Below are positions 57,101 to 64,000 of a DNA stretch of 64,000 bases, one piece after another. This DNA comes from Ottelia alismoides. Its lineage: Eukaryota; Streptophyta; Magnoliopsida; Alismatales; Hydrocharitaceae. The stretch's first letter is position 1. Each line of letters starts with the position of its first letter. The notes below the pieces were generated by a model. The model had not been told where the DNA came from and searched no databases. It worked only from the letters and a program-made list of their open reading frames with translations. The stretch is from the NCBI GenBank assembly GCA_037367405.1, contig JAZKJV010006945.1:186001-250000 (forward strand), given 5' to 3'. A program made the position numbers and the translations under genes.

Positions 57101-57205
57101 ATTTCTCGACAAGTTCCGATTACCCGCCAACAACGAAACGACACATCTTTTTAAACGAGCGATAATTCACGACATTTTTAACATAGTGCAATCTAGGAAC
57201 CATCA
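54121..57205 (+). repeat. 5' LTR of the LARD-type element (3085 bases)
   Basis: Starts TGATGAATCTC and ends ACCATCA. The start is itself a perfect inverted repeat, TGATGAATCT and AGATTCATCA around one C. The middle holds a poly-A/T run (55205-55265), a GC-rich promoter part with CACGTG hexamers, TATTTAAA at 55542-55549 and a C-rich leader-like stretch to about 55900. Identity to the 3' LTR is high (roughly 90 percent by eye) with small indels. Confidence 0.9.
55157..55549 (+). promoter_or_regulatory. LTR promoter: TATTTAAA box with a CACGTG cluster upstream
   Basis: CACGTG stands at 55157, 55272, 55282 and 55314, and TATTTAAA at 55542-55549. In the 3' LTR the same arrangement is at 61697, 61720, 61802, 61813 and 61871, with TATTTAAA at 62101-62108. 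CACGTG is the core of plant G-box and ABRE-type elements bound by bZIP and bHLH factors; a response to light or stress is only an inference. Confidence 0.55.
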
Positions 57206-57207
57206 GA

Positions 57208-57225
57208 CGGTGCCGTTGTCGGGGA
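57208..57225 (+). other. Primer-binding site, tRNA-Asp type
   Basis: CGGTGCCGTTGTCGGGGA lies 2 bases after the LTR. The plant tRNA-Asp 3' end is complementary to TGGCGCCGTTGCCGGGGA, which is the common site of Athila/Tat-related gypsy elements. Confidence 0.8.
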
Positions 57226-59003
57226 GGCAAATGGTTTAGTTTTTGTCTGAAATGTTTTTGTTCGGTTTTCCGTATTCGGGTAGTCTGACCCCCAAATTTT
57301 TCACTGTAAAGTCCATTTTTTCACTGCATTTATTTTATTTTCAGTAATTATTTTTCTTATTTTTGATTTATTTTTGAGTCACTCTCTTACATTCTTTCTC
57401 TTATTTTTCTTACGAAGTACCCGACGTACGTGGAGTGGTTTTTCAAGAATCGACGCATCTTCACCGACTTCCAAAAAAGCCACAAATAATTTAAGATCAA
57501 GTCGAGTCGTGAGAGAGTGTCCGTTTGGACTCTCGCATGTGTAAAAAGACCTTGAACTTTTTCTGTGGTGTGTCGTGGCCTGTTTCACTCTCCGGTGAGG
57601 GTGGGGCCCGACTTGAGTGGCGATTAGGATAGACCTGCACATACGGCTCTTAGAGCGTTTAATTTTTTTGATTGTGCTCGTAGGACCTAGGGCCACACTT
57701 CACTTTAATTGAGACGCACATATATTGTTCAATTTAGCTAAATTCAACTCAATTCTTCCCCACTAATATAACTTTATGCTAAGTGAAGTTTTTCATCGGC
57801 TTGCATTCATTTAGAGTAAATTTTCAATTCTTGTATTGCATCCCACATGGAGATTGCGAGGAATCACTATAAGTCTTCTAACTGAGCATACACCATTGTT
57901 TTCACGTGTACCGGTTTTTCCCGAATTTCTCCCTTCTTTTATATCACATAAATTTAAAGGAAATTGGGACTGGATGGTAGACGTGTATTTCTATTCATTT
58001 AATTCTTCACTGATCACCTAATTAAAATTGGGATTGCTAGATGTAACCGACTTTAAATAACTCATAAAATCAAGAATCTTTGCGGGAGAGCAACCCCGAC
58101 CTTGGATTCTTTTATTTCTCTGAGTGAGCGAGAGACGAGACTTAATGTTAGAGCCCAAACCCGGATTTTCATATTGACTACTGATTCTACTAAAAACTAT
58201 TAGCTACTTCTCAGTGAGGATCTACGGGTAGCCGGTAAACGGTCTGGATTTTCTTAGCAAAGTGGGTGGTTTAGAGGACACTGCGTAAGGCTCCGTCCTC
58301 AAGTAACGGGTAGCTGTTCTACGGTCCATACGTACTCCCATACTGGCTGAAAGTAGGTGCATATAGTCGTAAGAATTTGAGCCAGTCATTAGGAAAATTT
58401 TCGACACCTAACAACTCGATAAATTCTTTCCAAGATTGTCTTATCACTAATTAAAATTGAAAAGATAATAGCTGAACTCTTGCGGCTTCATTGTGTGAGT
58501 TGGTGAATTTGGGGTTTGATTTGTGTTTGCATTGGTGTGCGTGATCCGATTTCGAAAATCAAAAGCCGCACATTTGTGCTCTCAATTTCTTTTGACTATA
58601 TCGTGTACTTGCACCGAGATCAACCATTACGATTCATCATCATCAACCTTCTTTGACAAACACAGGACAATAGTCTGAGCACTCATCTGATCTATATTAT
58701 GAAAATAAATTTGTCTCGGTTTGGCCCAAATCCTCTTCTTTCAATCCTCTAACATTTGAGAGAGATTCTGATTCTCTGATGAATCCATTGAATTCCAAGC
58801 CATTCTGCTCGAATCATCCGACCACACATGACCACCTACCATCTTAGACTGAACCGTCATATTCTCGGTTTCTTGCTAATGAACCATTTCAAGATCAAAA
58901 TACCTTTGAGTCGCATGACTGGTCGAGAAACCAAATCCATCATATGGAGAGGCCCATACTTAACAATCATCAATGTTGGAATGACCGCAACGATGCCAAG
59001 GCT

Positions 59004-59337
59004 TAAGTATAGGGGGGACCGATGCCAGTTGTATATACCATTCTCTTCTTCTCACAATCATTCCATGTCCACCATTCTTCTGTACTTAGGCTGACCAGAG
59101 CCTAAGTATAGGGATAACCGATGCCCATTTGTATATACTTTCTTCATCCACATATCCCAACCACCTCATTTTTTTCGCTCTTCTTCTATACTTAGACTAC
59201 TCACAACCTAAATATAGGGGGGAGGTCCGATCCATTTTTTTTAATTTTGTTTTTCACTCTCTTACGCTTAGACTGAGCTATGTCTTCTTTGCGCTTCTTG
59301 TGCTCTGAGGACACATCACTCGCTAAGTATAGAGGGG
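59004..59337 (+). repeat. Array of polypurine motifs with hairpins
   Basis: TAAGTATAGGGGGG at 59004, TAAGTATAGGGA at 59103, TAAATATAGGGGGG at 59209 and TAAGTATAGAGGGG at 59324 repeat the motif of the genuine purine tract at 60648. Between them reverse forms such as TGTACTTAGG and TATACTTAGA occur. The best pair, TACTTAGGCT (59083-59092) and AGCCTAAGTA (59099-59108), is a perfect 10-base stem with a 6-base loop. Confidence 0.75.
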
Positions 59338-60647
59338 TCTATATATATACCGTGTATATATTTTACCCATATCTCGTACTTTCGCTTAAGTCTATATGTA
59401 TTTACGAAGTGGGTAAGTAATTTGAAAAAAACAAAAAAAAAATAAAAACAACAAAAAAAGAAAAAGAGTTTTGCTACTAACACCGATTGTGTCCAACCCA
59501 AAATTTTTGAAAAAAAAGGCTTATTCATTTTTGCAAAAAAATCCCTTGCATAAAAAAATCAAAAAAAATTTACAAAAAAATGTGTCTACATTTCACACAC
59601 TTGCACTTCATCCAGCATTTCATTCATTTGCATCTATAAAAAGTTTTGGGTTCTGAACCGAGTTATGAGCAGAAACCGAGAGTGATCTGGACTTGACCTT
59701 AATCCACCTAATTTTCAGAGGAACATCACCGAGAAATAGGATTTTAGAAACTTCAGGTCTTTGACTTAATTCTTTGAGTTCCACATGACAATGTGCGGCA
59801 TTTGACTCTTAGTGTCTAAGCTAGTCTCTTCATTATGGGCACGACTCTAAAATATAGAATTGTACTCTCGCACTATGCACTTAGCTCAACTCAGAAAGGG
59901 TGTTGGAAGACTGTATCAGTTTCTTTTCTGGTAGCATGGAAATCTAAAGACGTGTTAAAATAAAGCTTCGTAAAAGGGATGGAAGGCTGGACATAATTTT
60001 TCTAAGACCCCAAAAAATGTACGGAAACAAAAAGATTCTATATCCGTAGGGGCACAACAAGATCCAAGCAGAACCACTAAAAATCCAAATACAAAGAAGC
60101 CACTACCAAATAAATATTTGACCAAAAAGGTCCAAACTTCAAGAAAACCTGCAGATCTTGGTGGAGACTCGGCTACACTGGCCAGCTTCACAAGGAGAGA
60201 TGACTACACTGTCCACCCTCCAATTCTTTTCTCCTTCTTCTAACTTCCCCAATTCGATTGTGAACACAACGCGGCAGACATTAGAAGAAAATACCTAACT
60301 CCCCGAGGACGAGTTACTGGAGAGGAGGTTTGCATAGTAGTCTGGCATTTTGGATGAGAATGGCTAAAACATTTCACACACATGAGTCGATTGTTCAATG
60401 TTCATAGGGTATGCTTTGGGAAGAGGATTAATCTAAGATGACTTCTGAGCCGAAACTGTGACAATGACGTGTAGAACTTGAGGGTTGTTGATTTTAAAAT
60501 TCTAAGTCTCACAGAAGTTCCGCCAAACTAATAATACAAAGGTCGAGTCTAGTTTCATTTTCACCTTCATCTCATGGTCTTGGTATGGAACCCAATCTCA
60601 TTTCACCTCATGGCATTTCTTTTTGATACCTAGGGACGAGCATGGTT

Positions 60648-60661
60648 TAAGTATAGGGGGA
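60648..60661 (+). other. Polypurine tract of the LARD-type element
   Basis: TAAGTATAGGGGGA directly precedes the TGATGAATC start of the 3' LTR. Confidence 0.85.
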
Positions 60662-63600
60662 TGATGAATCTCAGATTCATCACTCTAAATCTCATTAATT
60701 AAGCTCAAATCCCTCAAAATCATTGGAATTTCTTCATTTATTCTGCATAATTAGCATTCATGCATGTTTTCATAAAAATTGCATTTTATCAATCATTTTT
60801 GCACAAAATAAGAAGCAAAAAATCCCAGCTAAAATCGACCTGTAAATATCGTAACTTCCCCGATTTTTAACTCGTTCATTCTAGTTCCGAATGATCCAAA
60901 ACCACCTCCACTGTGTATATATCACTAACAAGAATAATGAAAAATACAAAACAAATCATTAACCCAAATAATTGGGCCAAAAATCCAAACCCTAGTTCTA
61001 GGATTCCCAGACTGAAACCCTCATATCTTTCCCATCCAGTGTTCGTTTTGATCATACTCACTTTTGAACTAATATATATTCAATTACCTTCAAAACAAGA
61101 CCAAGTTCAAGTGAATCAGAGCTCGTATCTGAAAGTTGGATTTTGGACCTCTTTTGTGCATTTTGTATTTTAGCTGATTTTGACCTATTATTTTATGTAC
61201 ATAATTAACCTATTTTATTTCTTTTTTATTTATCTTCTTTGATAAAAGTTTTATTAAAATGCGCAAACATCCAAATCCAAACTGAGCTTGAAATAAATAA
61301 ACTAACTGGGTCCAAGTCTTCACTAACTATCTGTACAAAAGTTATCTTTTTCGTCTTTTATTTTATTTCTTCTTTTTCTTAATTAATAAAAATCCCAAAA
61401 ATTATATTAATGTGTAAATATTTATCTTTGATTTTACCATATTTTTTTCTGGATTTTTATCTGGTTTAAAAATGATAAAAAATTATAAAATAAAAAATGA
61501 AGGTATTCTATGTACATGAGATACCCCAAAAATATCACTTTGTGCAATTAATCGATTTTTGTTTTGATGTCTTCATGAAAGTCGTAGGTCTCATCGAGAT
61601 GAGCAATTTTCGTGAAGGAACTTTTTCGATCCGAGATCGTTTGCTATTTATTTTGGATTTTTCAAAGTTTTTATTTTTTGATTTTTGTGGTGCTGACACG
61701 TGGCAACACCTGGAGTCGCCACGTGTCAGCCATTTTTGAGGCTTTTATTAATTTGTTTTTTGAAAAAAAAATAAAAACAAATAAAAAAAATTAAAAGGGC
61801 GCACGTGCAAGGCACGTGCCTCCTGCGCACGAGCCCAGCACGTACTGCTCGCCACCCTCCAATCAGCCGCCACGTGGAGCCCTTTCGGCCTCCAGATCTC
61901 GGCTGATCGGACAACCGGGGGCTCATCTTCTCTGCCCGCAACTTTCCCAATTCATTGCCGCCGCCACCACGATTTTCTCCGCCGCATCCCCCAAATCTCT
62001 CCATCGATCTCAACCGCCATCGCCGATCCCCATCCGAAATCTCCTTCAATAAATCCTCAAATCTCTCGCGACCTTCCTTCCCCGGGGAGAGCACACATCC
62101 TATTTAAACACCGCCGCGCCCGACCTTCGCCTTCATCCACCGATTGTCCCTAAGCTCCAAATTCGCCGCCGGTGGTGATAGCCCAATGAGCCAATCCTTC
62201 CCATCGAGATCCGAGGATCCTCCTTCCTCGTTGCAGACGTGGCAACCTCTGCCTTCGTCGCTTTGCTCCGGTCGCTTCGCACCATCGAGCCACCGCTGAC
62301 AACTCCAACGTCCTTCGCTACCACTACCATCTTCGCCATCGTAGTCGACAACCTTCACCTGAGCTCCGCTGCTCTGCCTCTCCATCAACGTCCGCTGACC
62401 GTGTGTCGGCCACCCCCCGCCATCCGATCAAGAAGGGTCCAAGATCTTGACCGTCCGCAACCGTTGTATTCTCGAGCGTCAGATCCATCTTCATCCATGG
62501 TCCTGATCTGCTCCGAGCCTATCATCCGAAGCAGCTATCCGAGCTAGGAGCCTCGGGCCCCAGACGACGCACAACGTCACGCCACGTGGACACCTCGCAC
62601 CGACCCTCCACCTGAGCCTGTCTCCTCATGTGAAAGTCACGTGATCCGCAAGATAATTGCGAGGAAGCCCCTTGAACATCTTCTGTTTGATGTTTAAGCC
62701 CCACCGACCAGGTCACGTGCTTGGCACGTTACCTGTTGGTAAAATTGCAGAAGGCCCCCCGTACTTTTGGTAATTACAAAATAATCTCTCTTTTGCTTAT
62801 TTTATTTCCATTTGTTTATTGTAATTGCATTTATACCCCTATCTTTCCCCTTTGTTTTAGCTAGCTACATTGCATATTTTTATTATCTAAAAATAGCATT
62901 TTGTTCCGCATTTAATTCTCTACATCTTGATATATTGTGGACATTTTGGTGATCAATGATTAATTAATAGTTATTTATTTTGTGGAAAATTGCATTTTTT
63001 GCCCATCTTGTGCTTTGAATTTTATAATTGATTAATTGTTGCTCTAAAAATTCCCAAAAAATCATGGATTGCAGAATTAATCGTGGATAATATGTGCCCA
63101 AAAAGAATTGCATTTGCATGCATGGTTTGTCGTGTAAAAATCATTTGTCATATTTCAATGTTTGATTTTTAATAGGTATTAAATCTCATATTTTCGAGGT
63201 TTAGAATTTTTCTTAGACCAATCACCTAGTGATAGATCTTAGATAATTTTATCCCTTGAAAATAATTAGGTTTAATATTTATTATAAATAAATATGGAAA
63301 TTCGCTTTATTGTATTTAAAATTTCATAAAAAATTTATCTTGCATCCAAAAATTCCAAAAAAATTACAATGCATTTACTTAATCATAATTATCATCTTGG
63401 CCAAGTTTCATATTTTTTGGACATCGTTTGATCGATATTTATATTTTAGTCCCTAAAATAGGCCAAAATTGCATTTTGCATCCTTAATTGCATAAAAAAA
63501 GTACAAAAAATGACAGCCTCGAAAACCGTGCACGAACTTTGATAGACAAATATCTAGGTTGTTCTTTTCCTCCTTGTGTTCGACCTTGGGACTTACCCAA

Positions 63601-63761
63601 GTAAAATAAACATAAAACCACGTGATTAAAACTTGATTAATTTTTATTTTGGTTATTTCTCGACGAATTCCGATTGCTCGCCTACAACGAAATGACACAT
63701 CTTTTTAAGCGAACGATAATTCACGATATATTTTTAACATAGTGAAATCCAGGAAGCGTCA
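60662..63761 (+). repeat. 3' LTR of the LARD-type element (3100 bases)
   Basis: Same layout as the 5' LTR, ending AGCGTCA. It keeps a perfect inverted repeat GCTGACACGTGGC (61692-61704) and GCCACGTGTCAGC (61718-61730) that is damaged in the 5' LTR, and has a short insertion with GCACGAGCCCAGCACG near 61825. Confidence 0.9.
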
Positions 63762-64000
63762 GATTCCTCTCCTAAAAGTGGGGACAGCTACTCTACTCCT
63801 CAAGGAGAGTTGTAGCCATCCTCTCTTGTTAGATAGGACTTGGTCTATCTCCTCAATATATCATGAGATCTCATTATCTCATGATATATCCTATAACTCT
63901 TGTCGAAAATAACTTTCACAAAAAATAATTCCAAATTATCTTTTGGAAAATATCAATCAAGCCATTGAAAAATTGTGAATCTCATTCACAGCCCAAAACT
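63762..64000. other. Right flank of the LARD-type element, no gene recognised
   Basis: AT-rich DNA with ATATATCATGAGATC and its near-inverse ATCTCATGATATAT (about 63855-63890), forming an inverted repeat. Probably the other half of the repeat interrupted by the LARD element. Confidence 0.4.

Larger units (their letters stand above)
57206..60661 (+). other. Non-coding interior of the LARD-type element
   Basis: The primer site at 57208-57225 (GGTGCCGTTGTCGGGGA, two transitions from the plant tRNA-Asp complement GGCGCCGTTGCCGGGGA) opens the interior. The longest frame (57379-57696, minus strand) resembles no protein. The 3' third repeats the purine motif TAAGTATAGGGG. Confidence 0.75.
54121..63761 (+). 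mobile_element. Large non-autonomous LTR retrotransposon (LARD-type), 9.6 kb
   Basis: Two direct LTRs of about 3.1 kb enclose 3.45 kb of non-coding DNA. A primer site of the tRNA-Asp type follows the first LTR and a purine tract AGGGGGA precedes the second. No gag or pol motif was seen on either strand in LTRs or interior. This matches the large retrotransposon derivatives described in plants, whose helpers are gypsy elements. The flanks GATCCT (54115-54120) and GATTCCT (63762-63768) are similar but not an exact 5-base duplication. Confidence 0.85.

Noticed and set aside
57379..57696. 105-codon minus frame as gag of the LARD element
   Set aside because: It lies on the strand opposite to the element direction and has no zinc knuckle or capsid-like text.

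Overview
This window is a piece of a repeat-dense plant nuclear genome. The signs are spliced gene structure with GT-AG introns, copia and gypsy LTR retrotransposons primed from initiator-Met or Asp tRNA sites, tRNA-derived SINEs, RTE-like LINE remnants and MITE-like inverted repeats. A GC-rich first coding segment next to AT-rich noncoding DNA suggests a monocot or another TE-rich angiosperm, but the species cannot be named from the sequence. There is no sign of bacterial, organellar or viral genome content.

Only one host gene is supportable. It lies on the + strand in three coding exons (10316-10368, 10436-10757, 35591-38428) whose splice phases agree, giving a predicted protein of 1070 residues. 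It resembles the poorly characterised plant nuclear-type proteins of the HAPLESS 8 / At5g56250 kind (SIREY start, RYRWW motif, Lys-rich segments, TVRLMGK motif); that family name is from memory and moderately sure. Its leader (TATA-like box near 9893, CT tract at 9912) holds four short upstream ORFs. Its second intron is about 24.8 kb and is packed with mobile DNA: a minus-strand copia with its target duplication still visible (12762-17169), a decayed copia (17440-19330), a minus-strand gypsy (about 20030-24790), MITE-like elements, a non-autonomous copia-type element (30676-33498), an RTE-like LINE tail and a miniature LTR element.

Downstream, 37845-49772 is a two-copy tandem duplication with a 5.96 kb unit. 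The breakpoint cut inside the last exon of the host gene and inside a gypsy RNase H region, joined at a 5-base microhomology. Copy B therefore carries a headless C-terminal 193-codon pseudogene, a copy of the 3' UTR, a dead copia element, a LINE tail and a dead gypsy element, and the rest of the gypsy element follows (to about 51790).

The right end (54121-63761) is one large non-autonomous LTR element with 3.1 kb LTRs, a tRNA-Asp-type primer site and a 3.4 kb non-coding interior, a layout usually called LARD. Upstream of the gene, 1-9900 is AT-rich transposon debris: a 1.75 kb inverted-repeat element (2010-3766), two diverged tandem 2 kb segments (4540-8480), a SINE with a 17 bp target duplication (7731-7921) and a MITE-like element.

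I found no obviously new functional system. The most interesting points are the microhomology tandem duplication that captured a terminal exon, the survival of the reading frame across a TE-filled intron, the upstream ORF cluster, and the hairpin/polypurine array of the LARD element. All boundaries were read by eye; identities are estimates unless differences are explicitly counted.
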